Shown: positions 33,235 to 45,679 of the stretch, piece after piece | Position numbering within the stretch: position 1 is the stretch's first letter | How the letters are laid out: the number at the start of each line of letters is the position of its first letter | DNA from: Seminavis robusta | Lineage: Eukaryota; Bacillariophyta; Bacillariophyceae; Naviculales; Naviculaceae | Assembly: GCA_903772945.1 (NCBI GenBank) | Contig: CAICTM010000448.1 | Span: forward strand, 1 to 64,000 | DNA length: 64,000 nt | Direction: 5' to 3' | Position numbers and translations under genes: made by a program | Notes under the pieces: model-generated | What the model was told of the DNA's origin: nothing | The model's database searches: none | The model's input: the letters and a program-made list of their open reading frames with translations, nothing else

Positions 33235-35485
33235 ATGGAATATTCAGCTCCTAGCACTAAAGAGGATGATAGCAACTGGTTGATGGACATTGTGGCTGCT
33301 CGAAATGGTCAGCCACATGTGCTCCCCATGAGACAGATTCATGTGCATGGGGATGGCAACAGCAACAGGGCCAACGAAGCTACACAAGATGAGCGATTTA
33401 TCATGAAGGTTGTTTCAGAGCGGCTAGAGAGACAACAGCTGCCTTGTGGCCAAGGAGCGACATGCCACGATGAAGCGCATCCAGCAAAGCAAAGAGGTGA
33501 GTCAGCTGGCAACTCTTTGGGTTTGGCCTTGGCTCCGCACATGATAGGCGTGGGCATCTGGCACGAAAGAACTATGAGTCAACCCGGGGCCTATGCTGAA
33601 CCCGGCATTCGATGCACGTTCATGGTTGAAGCTTTGTCATCGTCACCAATTTCAGACGACGACGAAAGTGCCCAGGCAAGCTGCATCGATACAGATACAG
33701 ATACAGAAACCGCAGTCGACAGTTCCGGCACCAGTGGGAGTGGCTTGGCCGTTGCTGAGTTGGTAGAACATTCCATGGGACCTCAAGGTCTGCAACTTGC
33801 TCAACCATACATTGAAGAGGAAAAAAGGAAAACTCAGATTCCACAGGTCAAGAAACTACCAACTATCCTCTGTGTGGGTGCCATGCTGTGGGCAGCAGTT
33901 GCTGTGCCAGCAGTGACTATTTGGGTTTCAAAAAGCAAGGGATCAGTCATCAAGAGCATGGAAGAACCATTAGTGGTTCCTTCCGAGGCCCCAGCCATTT
34001 CTCCTGAAGTGTACATTTTGTCTTTGTTGGATGAAAGAACCATCATATCCCTCGAAGACCCAGACTCACCTCAGTCCAAGGCATACCAGTGGCTAATACA
34101 AGATTTCGTACCATCCTACTTAGACGACCGCATCAAGCAAAGGTTCGCCCTTGCCACGCTGTTCTTTTCAGCTGGTGGCGATGAATGGGATGATAACACC
34201 CATTGGCTCAACCACACTGTGCATGAATGTGACTGGTTCAATTCACCAGATTTTGCAAGGAAAGCAGAGTTATCCAAGCTGTATCCTGGATCCTATGCAG
34301 GCTTTTTGGAACCTCTCCCATCTTCTCAATGCAGTGATGATGGCTTCTACCAACATCTTTGGCTCGACCAGAATAACCTCCTTGGCTCACTACCAGAGGA
34401 GCTGTACATGTTGACTTCATTGCAGACAATCTCAATGGGTTGGAATCAACTTGGTGGAACCATTTCAAACAATGTTGGAAAGCTTACAGCATTGGAAGGA
34501 CTGTTTCTACAGAGAATGCATCTATCAGGTACCATTCCCACAGGCATCAGCTTGCTGCCAAACTTGGTTGTTCTTGGTTTGAGTAGTAACAATCTGGAAG
34601 GAGACATTCCTTCAGATTTCTGGAAGCTCGCCAATCTGAGAGATGTTAGCTTGAGGCGGCTACACCTCAAGGGCACCATATCCACAGAGATTGGTGCTCT
34701 TTCCAAGCTGAGAGAGTTTTTGGTGGCTGAGAGTGGCCTCTCTGGTATGTTTTTGGTTCATTTTGTTCTGTTGTCCTTTGTTGACAAATCTCACAGCCAT
34801 TGTCGTTTGTTTTGGTCCCTCCATAGGTACAATTCCGACGGAAGTAGGGCACCTAAAAGCTCTTGAATCCCTTGGGTTGTATAACAGCAGATTTTCAGGA
34901 AGTCTTCCAAGTGAGCTGGGCCAGTTGAAGGTGCTTTCAGGCTTCCGTTTCAACCACAACTTGTTCAATGGCACTCTTCCAACAGAATTGGGTCTTGCCA
35001 CATCTCTGGTAAACATTGTTGGGCAGGAAAATCAATTTTCTGGCCAGATACCCAGTGAGTTTGGTCTTCTCTCAAATCCAGATATGATCATAGACTTCCA
35101 AGACAACTTCCTCACAGGCACCATCCCAACTGAGCTTGGGCAGACCAAGGTCAAGGACCTGGAGTTCCAGAACAACCAGATATCCGGCCAGATTCCCTCA
35201 GAGTTTGGAGAGCTCAGCTCTCTAGGATTTTTGAATCTTGCCAATAACTTATTATCTGGGACGCTTCCAGAAGAACTATCTTTCCTGCAGCAGTCTCTCT
35301 ATGGGATAGCTTTGGAAGGGAATCAGTTGCTTTCTGGGTCTATTCCTGCAAGTCTCTGTACTCTTAATGGAACCTGCAGCAATGGTGGTTGGGATCCATG
35401 CAGGGCTGGTTTGTCATTTGACTGCAGTGCTACCGGTATGCTTTGTGGCTGTGGTTGTTCCTGTCTGGATCGGCCTGGACACTAA
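33235..35485 (+). CDS. LRR membrane protein 4, close paralogue of LRR gene 3
   Basis: Join 33,235-34,744 and 34,827-35,485, giving 722 residues, with an 82-base phase-1 intron (gtatgt...ccatag). The ATG at 33,235 has a strong context (caccATGg) and starts MEYSAPSTKEDDSNWLMDIV; the frame is open further upstream but without family similarity. The tail has two V-x-x-R motifs (WLMDIVAAR, FIMKVVSER), SQPGAYAE and GLAVAELVEH...LQLAQPY. The membrane helix is at about residues 209-230. From the cap onward it is nearly identical to LRR gene 3 in protein and in DNA, including the intron, so the pair is a recent tandem duplication. The tails differ strongly. The end is FDCSATGMLCGCGCSC. Confidence 0.9.
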
Positions 35486-36404
35486 GGCTTCAGTGCAACA
35501 GCTTCAAACCTTGCGGTTGTGGTTTTCCCCTAGAACCCCTGGCCTGTCGTTCTCCCATTTCCTTGATGACAATTTCAGCTACGCAACTACCTTGCCTGTC
35601 TAGCTAGCTAGACAATCTCTAAATCGCTAAAGCATTTTGATGAATACGCTTTGTAGGGTTGCTGATACCTGGTCTCCCGTTCAGCATTTGGTGCCAGCCC
35701 CTGTTCGTCCATATAGAATCTCACTTTGACGTTATACCTGAGTATGCTTGGGGAACAACGAGACAAACACTACTAGGCAGTTTCGGTGACCAAGCTAAGC
35801 TCATGGTCGAAGAATAGCAGCTTGTTGCATAAACCACTATGCCGGTACGTGAGTTATGAGCTTTCACTCAGTGCTGATAAGGAAGATGATAAGTCTCTAA
35901 AGTTTTCTAGGCTGCTTGTTGATGTGTCCGTAGTCTTGTCGTGCTACGCTAGTGTTCCCGTTCCGTCATGTTGACATCGAACCGAAACTTTCCGCTCGAT
36001 CGATCGATCGATCCAGACAAACAACGGGAGTTCATGAACGGATCGTACTTCACTAGATCTTCGTTCTGCCTGTCCTGTTCATGGCTTGGCTTGACTGGTC
36101 TGGAATGGTGAGACCGTGGTTTGACTTGTGCTTTTATCCTTGGTGCGCGAATGAGAGGCAGCAGCCTTGCTCCGGATGTTGTGGGCACGAACGGCAATCA
36201 CAATCACATGTGTGGAGGCTGCACACGAGGCGCTCTCTGGCTGTAAGCGTGGAGTCAAAGAACGGCGCGACGACTGGCTGGTGGATTAGCCTACGAGGGG
36301 TGGGGGATTGTAGACGTTTTGGCTTGCTTGCTTCGTGTTTTTTGATGGACGAGTGAATCATCCCTTTTGTTCGTTCGTTCGTTCGTTCATTCATTCGTTC
36401 GTCA
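35486..36404. other. Intergenic spacer with simple repeats
   Basis: No gene seen. It contains a (CGAT)n run at about 35,996-36,013 and a (TTCG)n/(TTCA)n run at about 36,367-36,402 just past the J-domain gene stop codon. Confidence 0.5.
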
Positions 36405-37100
36405 CTAATACGCGTAAAGCGGACGACGGTGAGTGGTTTTGGTTTCGGGCTGGTGTTCTTCTTGCTGTGGCATCATCGTCCGACGTACTCGTTCTTGTCG
36501 TTCCGTTGAAGAAAACCTTCGTGCGGCTCGTTCCTGTTGCCGCAACTGTCGTTCGTGTTCTCGGGTTTGCCGTTCTGCTTCTCGCACTTGTCGTTCTTGC
36601 AATCGCATGCGTCGTTCTCGTTCGAATCGATCAAACATTTCCTGTATTTGTGCCGATCGTTCGTTATTCTGTTGTTCCCACTGTGTCATTTCCCGTTCCC
36701 ATTCTTGGGTCCGTTGTCGCGATTCTTCTTCCATTTGTCGCAATAGTTCGGCAATATCGCGCGAACTGGCACGGCGGGTGGAAAAGGCGCGTCGAGGATG
36801 AGAATGACGACGTTGTTGATGCGCAATGCGATTGCGATCGTAGACGGCTCGATGATGTCGTAGCATTTCCCATACATTGTTGAGATATTGCATGCGTGCC
36901 GTGGACTCTGTGGAATTGTTCTTGTCGGGATGGTAGGAACGACTCTTTCGTAGGTACTTTTTCCGCAACTCGGCATTGGAACATGTCGGATCCGCTTCCA
37001 ATATTTCGTATAGATCATTGTGGGGATCGTAAATGGAATTGGCAGGATCGAAAATGGTCGATGTGGGATCAAATCGATGGAACCAGGAGGAGGACATCAT
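36405..37100 (-). CDS. J-domain (DnaJ/Hsp40-like) protein
   Basis: 231 residues from ATG 37,100 (MMSSSWFHRFDP, context taccATGA); the frame is open upstream but the only earlier starts lie in an unlikely leader. The J domain spans about residues 29-90: DLYEILEADPTCSNAELRKK, then HPD at 57-59 (SYHPDKNN), then YLNNVWEMLRHHRAVYDR. HPD is the loop that stimulates Hsp70 ATPase. The rest (about 110-231) is an Arg/Glu/Gln-rich coiled coil (EREMTQWEQQNNERS), with no Gly/Phe or Cys-rich region, so it is a type III J protein. It probably recruits Hsp70 to an unknown client; no targeting signal is evident. Confidence 0.85.
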   Translation of the reverse strand: MMSSSWFHRFDPTSTIFDPANSIYDPHNDLYEILEADPTCSNAELRKKYLRKSRSYHPDKNNSTESTARMQYLNNVWEMLRHHRAVYDRNRIAHQQRRHSHPRRAFSTRRASSRDIAELLRQMEEESRQRTQEWEREMTQWEQQNNERSAQIQEMFDRFERERRMRLQERQVREAERQTREHERQLRQQERAARRFSSTERQERVRRTMMPQQEEHQPETKTTHRRPLYAY

Positions 37101-38294
37101 GGTAGCTAAAGGTTGGGTAAGGTGGGTATCATGGTAGGTAGGTAAGGTAGCATGGAGCATGTCCATCAATGGGCAGCGGGAGTGGATTGTAGGTATCAAG
37201 TTCAGCAAGATATTGAATTAATTGAAGCATCAGATTAAATGCAAGCAGGTAGAGTAGAAAGACGTGAGATTGACATGAGTAAGATGGTAGCACATGGGGG
37301 GTACCAGTAGAGGTATACAGTGACGTGTTCACTGAGGCAAGTAACCGGTATACCCCACTCACATGAACTCTTTCAAATGCCACGGATAATCAATAATCTT
37401 AAGGAAGATCAACTGATAGCTGATGAATCTTCGCCTCGTTCCAGCTGGACGGTAGGCAAGTGCAGGTCGAGATCTAGCTAGCTAGTGTTAGAGCTTGCCT
37501 TGGGTAGAAATGGGGATGATAGGTAAACGGTAGCAGAGGCCGTGAGAACAGAAAAGATAAGGTAAGGGCAGCATCAGGTAGTTGGATAAAAGAGCCCACA
37601 CAATCAAGAGGAAAGAAAGGAAGCAAGAAGATCAGAATGTAAGTTCACAAACTAAAAACAGAACAAGAGCTACATGTACATGTATGTAGCAGATGAAGAG
37701 GAAGCAACTTACGAGAACCTTGAACGCCTGATCACCTGCTATCTATCTTGATATCTATCTAACTTATTGTGGTACGGTATCCAATTACTCAATCAGTCAG
37801 TATATACCATGAGTTACGATATCACAGGTGCTTCTATTCCGTCGTCTCATTTATTCTTTCGAAAGAGGCCGTTTATATGTGCCATGGTTGCGGTCGATCG
37901 TGCCGTCCAAGACCAAAAAGAGTTGCCGGTTTTTGGCTGGCATCTTTCGCACCACCGAATTTGGCAGCCAAATATTCTCGCAGCTATGCTGGGTTACTAT
38001 AGTAGTCTCCCCCTTTATAATTAATTCCCCTGAATTGAACCAAAAGGGGTTACCGTATCAAGGGAGCATTGACACCGCGACCATGGCATTTTCCCGAGCA
38101 ACTTTTGAGTGCAGCAAGAAATCGCAAAAGATGATCGAGCTCCATTTCAGTGGCTAGCTAGCTAGCTAGCTCTATCAGCTTGGTTAAAAGGCATTCACAT
38201 CACTTGAAAGCCATGACGGGAACGTCCCACCTACAAAAGATATAAGGGGGTCATCATGATTGGAAACGAATCGAATCTAGTCCAATCTACCTAA
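37101..38294. other. Intergenic region
   Basis: 1.2 kb between the J-domain gene start and the LRR gene 5 stop, both on the minus strand. A (GCTA)n run lies at 38,152-38,171. No gene supported. Confidence 0.5.
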
Positions 38295-40741
38295 TCAACT
38301 ATTGCAGTCGCAAATACACCCACACAGCAGGCCAGTACAGTCGAATGACAAGCCTTCTGGTCCACCACTGGATTCCCAAGAGCTGCTGATCCAAGTGCCA
38401 TTGATACTGCACAGATCCATGGGAATTGTGCCGGACAGGAGTGGATTGCCTTGTAGATTCAAAGTGTAGAGGGAATGCTGCAAAGCCGAAAGCAGTTGTG
38501 GAAAGCTTCCAGAAAGCGAGTTGTTGGCCAATGTCAATAGTCCCAATGATGTTAGCTCAGACAGTTCCTCTGGAATCTGACCAGAGAGTTGATTGTTCAA
38601 AAGATCCAGCTCTACCAGGTTGGTCAAGAGCCCTAGCTCTGTTGGAATCGTTCCAGAGAGTAGATGGTTGTGTTTCATATCCAGAGACACCATCTTGGTG
38701 GAAAGAAGTCCAAGTTCACTCGGCAAAGGTCCACTCAGTTGGTTCTCACTGAGTTTTAGATAAGTGGTGGATGTGAGGAGGCCAATTTCAGTAGGGAGGG
38801 TCCCTTGGAAAGAGTTGCCATACAAAGATGCCACCACAAGCTTGGAAAGGAGAAACAGTTCACTAGGAATGCTCCAGGACAATTGATTCCTTCCAACAAA
38901 GAAATGTTCCAAGGACACTGCTTGACCCAGCTCGGCCGGAAGTGCTCCTATAGATTCGTTGCAACAAAGAACCAAACATGAGTTGTCTTCGCCAGGTTTG
39001 ATCGAGCTGGACCCATTAACATGTTGTTGTAAAATTGAAAAAACTCACCCGTTAGACTGCATTCATCCATGACAAACCATCTCAACTTGGCCAAGGATCC
39101 AATCCCACTACCAATCGTTCCCCCAATTTTTTGATTGCGATGTATCATGAGAGTATCCAACTGGGAAAGATTCCACAACTCTTCCGGGACGGTTCCCTCA
39201 AGTTTGTTATTACCCAGGGAGACAAATTGTAGGTTGCTCAGCAATCCAATTTCGGAAGGAATCGTGCCCGTCAAATGCAGCCTTCCCAAGAATAACCCCT
39301 GCAAGTTTGTGAGGGTTCCAATACGAGTGGACAGAGTCCCCTTGACCTCTGGATTCCATCCCAGCGATAATGTCTGCAAGTTTGTCAACTGGTACAGTTC
39401 ATCGGGCAATGATCCCACCAAATTATTGATGTCGAGCCACAAATGTTGGTAGATGCCATGGCTGTCACATGGTGATGTGGGCAGTGGTTCCAGCAAGCCT
39501 TTCATGAATCCCGTATAAATTTGTGCCAGTGTTGATTTTCTGGCAAATTCGGGGTTGTGAAACCAGTCACATTCATGAATGCTATGGTTCAGCCAGTGCG
39601 TCGTATTGACCCAAGCGGTAGTTCCACCCGTGGCAAAGTAGATGGTTGCCAGAGCGAATTTTTGACGAATTCTTTCCTCGGATAATATTAATAGATGGTC
39701 CACGTCCTCCTCCATGAGCCACGCCAATGCTTGCGATTGCGGAGATGCTGGATTCTCCGTCATAACTTGCTGCTGGGACTGTGCGGGTACTACTAGCTGC
39801 AAAATGGAATCTTGTAGGGATGTGGGTGCTTGGGAGGGATGGCTCGTTAGTATCATGGGTGGATCTGTGGTTTCTTCGGCGTGATTTAGTAGAGCGAGAA
39901 GAAGAATTCCAAGCATCACCAATACCAGAATCCCCACACCAGCCGTTGTCTTGATGAGTTTCTGCCGTTTTCTCTCCCTGGCTTCCGACGAAGTGTAAGT
40001 AGTCGTCTCATGATAGCTTTTGGCCAGTGGCAATAAGTCGGAAGGTTCGACCAAGTTGGCTTTGGGCAAGGAGATAGAACTGCTGGGCTCCTCGACGGGT
40101 GGTGGTGCTGGCGATTCCTCCTCCGTGGCATTATGATGGTTGCCCACGTGTACGGCACCAATTTCTTGTCGACTCTGGATGTTTTCCTCTCGTCGTAATC
40201 TGGGTGGAGGAATAGGAATATTCTCGAGTGTACTGCTACCATCATGTGAATCGTTGTCATTGCGACTGAGTTCGGAGGAAGAAAATCCGTCTGTGGATTG
40301 TCGAATCAAGAGAGGAGATGCTGCTGCTGCTGCTAAGGAGGTGTCATTGAGTCTCTGTGGCTCCGCACCAGGTGCTTCGACATAAGCGCCAGGGAGACTG
40401 ACAATGCTCTCTCGTTGTACCGACCGCGTGACTTGGGCATCCACGTGTTCTGCCGTGTCTTGCGCTTCCAGATCGGGTGCTTCTAACGGTACAGAATCTG
40501 ATGTCTTAGTCTTATTCTCTTTACTGTCTTCATCATTGGACACCTCTATCTTTTCTTCCATACTAGAATTCAGTTCCACCAAGTTCGTAATACATGTAGT
40601 AGCATCATTGGTCGAGGAACGTGTACATGTACTGCTTCGAATGCGGACAATCTCCAAAAGATCCAGTTCTTCTTCCACCTCTGTCTTTGCCTCTTCCTCT
40701 TCCTTCTTCTTCTCTTGGTCTGCTATACATTCACCTTTCAT
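38295..40741 (-). CDS. LRR membrane protein 5, one intron
   Basis: Minus-strand join 40,741-39,049 and 38,947-38,295, giving 781 residues. The intron of 101 bases (GTGAGT...CTATAG) is phase 1 at the conserved site. The tail begins with a Glu/Lys run, then ELDLLEIVRIRSST, SLPGAYVEAPGAEPQ, IPPPRLRREENI, and LPLAKSYHE. The membrane helix is at about residues 266-286 (GVGILVLVMLGILLLALL). The cap (WLNHSIHECDWF) follows, LRRs run from about residue 429, and the end is FDCTGLLCGCICDCNS. It is divergent from LRR gene 6, with about 2 kb of transposon debris between them. Confidence 0.9.
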
Positions 40742-40995
40742 GGCTTCATTGATTGGCTCTCCTATCTCGTCTACGACGGTACTCGTCTATATATATTATC
40801 GATAGATCCATGCAGCAGTTAACTTGTTCATCAATCCAATCAGAGTTTAGACTTGCTGCATGCTCGAACAGATCGAGGCCTGGAGTCTCGAGGTTATTAC
40901 GTGCCCGTTCGGTGTGAAAAAGAAGAGAACCAGAGAACTTCCTGGAAGGAAATTCCGGTCATTGACGGCCACATTGTTCAGGAAGGGTAAAACAG

Positions 40996-41223
40996 CTAAG
41001 TTGGCTGCACTCCACCAATGCTCCGAAAGCGCGATGAAGACAGTGGCACCTGGTCTGCCTGCCTGCTCATACAAACATGATGGAGATAGTCTCCCTGGTG
41101 TTTGGTCCACAGTTTGGAGAGTTGGCCCTTGAGGAAGTTGTTCCACCCAATATGGTTCTGGTCGATGACCAGTTGATCATGAGTGATAGGAGATGATTGA
41201 ATCAATCCTGTTCTCTCCTGCAC
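40996..41223 (-). mobile_element. LINE-type fragment related to the RNase H element at 3.5-5.1 kb
   Basis: The minus-strand peptide IGWNNFLKGQLSKLWTKHQG matches IGWDNFLRGRLSTHWAKHQD from the C-terminal part of the RNase H ORF. Sequence to the left (about 40,860-40,995) may continue the match in another frame. It is a short, degraded piece. Confidence 0.7.
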
Positions 41224-41527
41224 CCGTACTCAATTTCATCATACAGTACCACTGAATATAAATATGCTTGCAGCCACGATACGAGTTTCAGTAGATTTCC
41301 AAAGATGGTAGACAACCCGCTGCTCGATTGACAAGATCTTTTTCTAAAGGGTTTGATTTTTGCAATTTTTAAACTAGCTAACCCAAGAAAAACAGACAAA
41401 CTGACTACCGGAACTGGCCAGCCAGTGAGACGCACGTTGTCGTCTCCTCATTTTTCAATTGCCCCATGGTGATGGAGAAAAGAACTCTAAATACATGGCA
41501 AAGGTAGCTAGCTAGCTATTACTCTTA

Positions 41528-42390
41528 GAGCATGCAACACCGGGGTACCCCAAAACTCGCGCATTTTGGGTTGCGCAAATCACAACCCAATAGCCGTGAC
41601 CTAAACATGAATCTCATCGCAAATGACGTCATTTTTTGCAGATGTGATTTGCCCAAGGCTTGCACGCTGCGCAAATCTGGTGAATTTGCTCTGGACCCAA
41701 AGCCAACCCAAAGGGCAAATCCCATAAATAAACCGACAGATCCGATGAAAATCCAATGAGAAGAGGTGCGATCTTGGGGTTTCGGAAGATATCATCGCAA
41801 GAATTGCACAGCACGCAAAATTGATAGTAGTACGCCTCAATTCACTTCTCGAAAATGACGTCGGAAATCTCACACTCTTGCACATTTTTTGGATGCTTTC
41901 ATCATTAACTCATAGCTTGATTAATAGTTTAGGTGGTGAATTGTTCTGTTCAATTTGTTGCAGTAGATCCATCGGCCGATCTGCCGACTGCCGATCTGCC
42001 GATTGACTTAACTCAACGAATGTCGAAACGGTAGAGACCAAACCAAGACGGTCACCTATCAAGTCAAAGGTGCTCTACAAGATAGTCCAGGCAGTTCCTT
42101 GTTAATCGGCTTAGTTACGGCTGCCGATCAAGTACAAGGAGCGGCAGATACCCATGGTCAATCTTTTCTTTGCAAAGAGGATAGGTTCGTCTAGGGTTAA
42201 GTTTAGTATAAATGGCCGATCGTGGTTTTAGGGTATTGGTTGCTTTTTACCCAAACCAAACCCAAAACCAAATGATGTCAGCGAGTAGAATGTGGGTCCC
42301 ATGTGGCACTCGTGGGTCCCACGTGGCACTCAATTGAGTCTTGACAAGACTGTATGTATGGGTTTTGGGGTACCCTGGTATTGAATGCTC
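41528..42390. mobile_element. PIF/Harbinger-like non-autonomous element
   Basis: 863 bases with terminal inverted repeats of about 30 bases: left GAGCATGCAACACCGGGGTA, right (read inward) GAGCATTCAATACCAGGGTA, both continuing CCCCAAAAC. TTA stands on both sides (41,525-41,527 and 42,391-42,393), the 3-base duplication of PIF/Harbinger elements, whose ends often begin GAGCAT. No transposase is encoded, so it is MITE-like. Confidence 0.7.
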
Positions 42391-42831
42391 TTAATAGTAG
42401 GGTCAAAGGGATAATTTGTGGCGCTCGGTCAGTTTCACGATCTGCCGCCTCTCCGGTCACTTCTTAAAAAGCAAGCAACAGCCCCCCACTCGATCAATCG
42501 ATTAAAACACTGTCCTGACTTGTCTTGTCACTTAGAAAGCCAGCTAAAGCGGCTTCTCATGCGTCAGAGCTCTTCACCAGTGGCCACCAAAGAGTCCGCA
42601 AACGTCTTTTACCTCTCATGGAGGGTAGTGTTAAACATTCAGTTCCCCATGAAGGTTTCAGTCACCATGGCATATGGCATGCATCAAACAAAAACTTCGC
42701 AGCCCAAACGAAAGAGAGCAAACCCCACAAAAACGTGCAATTGATAGCTATAGCTGGTAATCGACGAGTAGCAAACTAGTTTAATGGTTGCCGTTGCACA
42801 TTCTCGATCATAGATTAAACAAACAGGCTCC

Positions 42832-45235
42832 ATGCAAGCAACAACGACGGGTCCAAAGATGAAGTGTCACACAGAGACCAACCAAAAAGATAAAGATGAC
42901 GAAGGTGACCTGCTCGAAAGCGTTTTGATCCAACGCAACAATGAAGCAGTCAGTGCCATTGCCAGTGCCTGTGCCAATAACACCATTGGCGAGCAGCTAC
43001 TAGGGCAGCATCAATCAAAACCAAGTGATTTATCCTCTGTTACTACTAATAGAAATACCAACAATTCCATTCCCACAACGGGAATAACTACGCCGGCCAG
43101 ATCAGGTATGGAAGGGGAAGACAGCCACAATGATGATGAAGCATTCCTCATGGAAATTGTGTCCGGGAGGATTTTATCCACTACTCCACAACCATTATCA
43201 GGGGGAAAAGAGCCAGGACCTCACCAACAAGCAGAAAGTACCAATAAGCAAGTAGTATTACCCAATCGGATGCAAGTGGAAGTAGGAGGGGACGAGGAAC
43301 AAGCCATTCCGCAGCCCGTGGGTCTAATAAGGGGGGCAGATCGCCCCACAGCCGTTATCAGCCATCCGGGCGCCTTTGCGATTGATACTGCTGGTACAAG
43401 GGGTACTGTGGGTTTGCCTTCTCCAGACGAATCTACTTCATCATCGTCAGAAGAAGATATTGGTGGGTTGGCTGTGGCCAATCCCGTGGAAGAAGAAGCC
43501 CATCCCAATAATTTGCCACAGGCGCAAGATTACAATGCCGAATCTCAAGACCAAAACAGAGAAGAGAAAATGAGACAATTCAAAACCAAGGTCCTCTTGG
43601 GAGTCATTGTCTTGCTGTTGGCCATCATTATCATCTTGGTAGCCATTCTGACTCCTCGAAAACAACAGGCCAAGACGGATCTTGTCCCAACAGCCACATC
43701 CAGCCAGTCACCCAGCAGCACTCCATCTCAGGCTCCCAGCACCTTTACAAATCACATCTTATCACTTTTCCCATTCGAAACTGCCGTGGCCATTTCCGAG
43801 TACCCTCAATCGCCTCAGTCCAGGGCATTTGAGTGGCTCTTGGAGGACAGCCACAAATTACCCTTCTATGAAGACAGCCGGATCATTCAAAAGTTTGCCC
43901 TAGCCACATTCTACTATGCTACAAACGGAGACCATTGGTACACAAACACAAATTGGCTCAACCACAGCACCCACGAGTGCGAATGGTTCCTACAGCCCGA
44001 ATTTGGCAGGAAATCCATTATATCCCAACACTACGATAGCTACCTGACTGGATATCTGGAACCGCCACCTGACTCACCCTGCAGCAACAATGGCCTCTAC
44101 CAACATTTGTGGTTGGACATGAACAATTTAGTCGGCAGTCTACCAGAAGAACTCTATTTGCTGACTTCTCTAGAAACTCTCACACTTGCATTCAACGATC
44201 TAAGAGAGACCATTTCAACAAGCATAGGACAGCTCACAGACTTGGAAGGACTCATCTTGGGACGATTGCAATTGAGTGGAACCATTCCCTCAGAAATTGG
44301 CTTGATGAAACGCCTCTATGCTATCTCATTGCTTGACAGCCTTCTGGAGGGGTTCATTCCTTCTGAAATTTGGACACTTACAACGTTGGATACAATTAAT
44401 CTGCAGAACAATCCTCTTCTAAAGGGCACAATTCCTACCGAAGTTGGCCTAATGTCTGCCTTGAGATGGCTGATTTTGGATAACTGCAGTATTTATGGTA
44501 AGCCATGCAAGCATCAGCCACACGCTGGCAATGAAGGGAGAAGTGCTCACAATGTACTGTTTACTGCTTTGAACTCTAGGTTCCATTCCAACAGAGCTAG
44601 GCAAAGCAGATGCCTTGGATGTACTTTACCTTGCATCCAATCAGCTTTCCTCTACCATACCCAGCGAGCTTGGGAATCTCCCAAATCTTTCCTGCATACA
44701 GTTGTTTGGCAATTCTCTGCAGGGGACTCTCCCTACAGAGCTGGGCATGGTCACCTCAACAACCATGCTCACACTCAATGGCAATCAGCTCACTGGCCCA
44801 CTGCCTAGTGAGCTTGGGCTCCTTACCAAAATGTTTATTGCCCTTGAACTGGGCAACCAGTTTCTGTCGGGAACCATTCCAACAGAACTGGGACGCCTGA
44901 CAAATGTTTTGGAGCTGGATCTCTCCGTTACAAAGGTATCCGGGCAGATTCCTAGTGAGCTGGCCCAGCTCACATCCCTTGGCCGTTTGAGCCTTGCCAA
45001 TAATGCTATATCTGGCACTGTCCCACAAGAGCTTGCTGAACTACAGCCATCCCTGTACGCTTTGAAGCTAGAGGGCAATCCACTCTTGTCAGGGACTATT
45101 CCACCCATTTTATGCCAAATCAATGCAACATGCATTGGCAACGCGTGGAAGACATCGTGTGAGGAGGCGTACGATGGATTGTCATTTGACTGTACTGGCA
45201 TACTCTGTGGTTGTGATTGTCCATGTTATGGATGA
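42832..45235 (+). CDS. LRR membrane protein 6, one intron
   Basis: Join 42,832-44,497 and 44,580-45,235, giving 773 residues; intron 82 bases (gtaagc...ctctag), phase 1. The start MQATTTGPKMKCHTETNQKD resembles that of LRR gene 7 (MKCYTETNEKDKDEEGKLLE). The tail has two V-x-x-R-type motifs (DLLESVLIQR, AFLMEIVSGR), LPNRMQVEVGG, SHPGAFAIDT and GLAVANPVEEE...LPQAQDYN. The membrane helix is at about residues 254-274. Cap WLNHSTHECEWF, LRRs from about residue 421, end FDCTGILCGCDCPC. A detached copy of the family's last codons lies just downstream. Confidence 0.9.
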
Positions 45236-45679
45236 GCGGTTTAGAATACCGGCCCTTGTGGGGTTCATTTTGACTGTCCTGGCATTCTCTGTGGCTGTGA
45301 ATGTCCTTGTGGATAAGCTGTCATGCACTCTCCCTGAATTCTTAGAAAATAATTCATTCTTGAATAAACATGCTATAATAGATGAACTTTTGTGGCCCCA
45401 TTGGATGTCACTCAATCCTTCCTGAGGTACCGGTAAGGTGGGGCGACCAAACATCGTTTCCAAGACCATGCACCATAGTATACCGGTACCATCCCTCGGT
45501 ACCGTATAGCTTACTCCGTGTCGCGTTCTCGTTGGCTGCCTTATCTTTCTTTGGTCGGCCAAACCAAGAGCCCATGTGGCAATCTCGGGAATCCTAGCTA
45601 GCTATCTAGCTAGTACACGATCCTTTGCCATGGGGCTACCGTACGAATCTTCAAAAGTCCATGCATTAAATACTTAGGA
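45236..45679. other. Convergent spacer with an LRR tail remnant
   Basis: Contains the orphan LRR tail copy at 45,252-45,413 and TACCGGTAC motifs at about 45,428 and 45,481. It also holds the 3' ends of LRR gene 6 and the phospholipase gene. Confidence 0.6.
45252..45413 (+). pseudogene. Orphan 3' end of an LRR gene
   Basis: Codons HFDCPGILCGCECPCG then a stop at 45,314-45,316, followed by sequence matching the 3' untranslated region of LRR gene 7 (through the CCCCATTGGATGTCA block). The source-like sequence lies in opposite orientation at about 46,971-47,126. Only the last exon end and flank are present, so this is a broken copy left by an inverted duplication or recombination. Confidence 0.75.

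Larger units (their letters stand above)
40742..42831. other. Divergent intergenic region with element debris
   Basis: Holds a LINE-type fragment (40,996-41,223) and a PIF/Harbinger-like element (41,528-42,390). The remainder should include promoters of LRR genes 5 and 6; no motif is assigned. Confidence 0.5.

Noticed and set aside
36335-36883. A 182-codon plus-strand frame with a hydrophobic repeat
   Set aside because: It is the antisense shadow of the J-domain gene's Arg/Glu-rich coiled coil.
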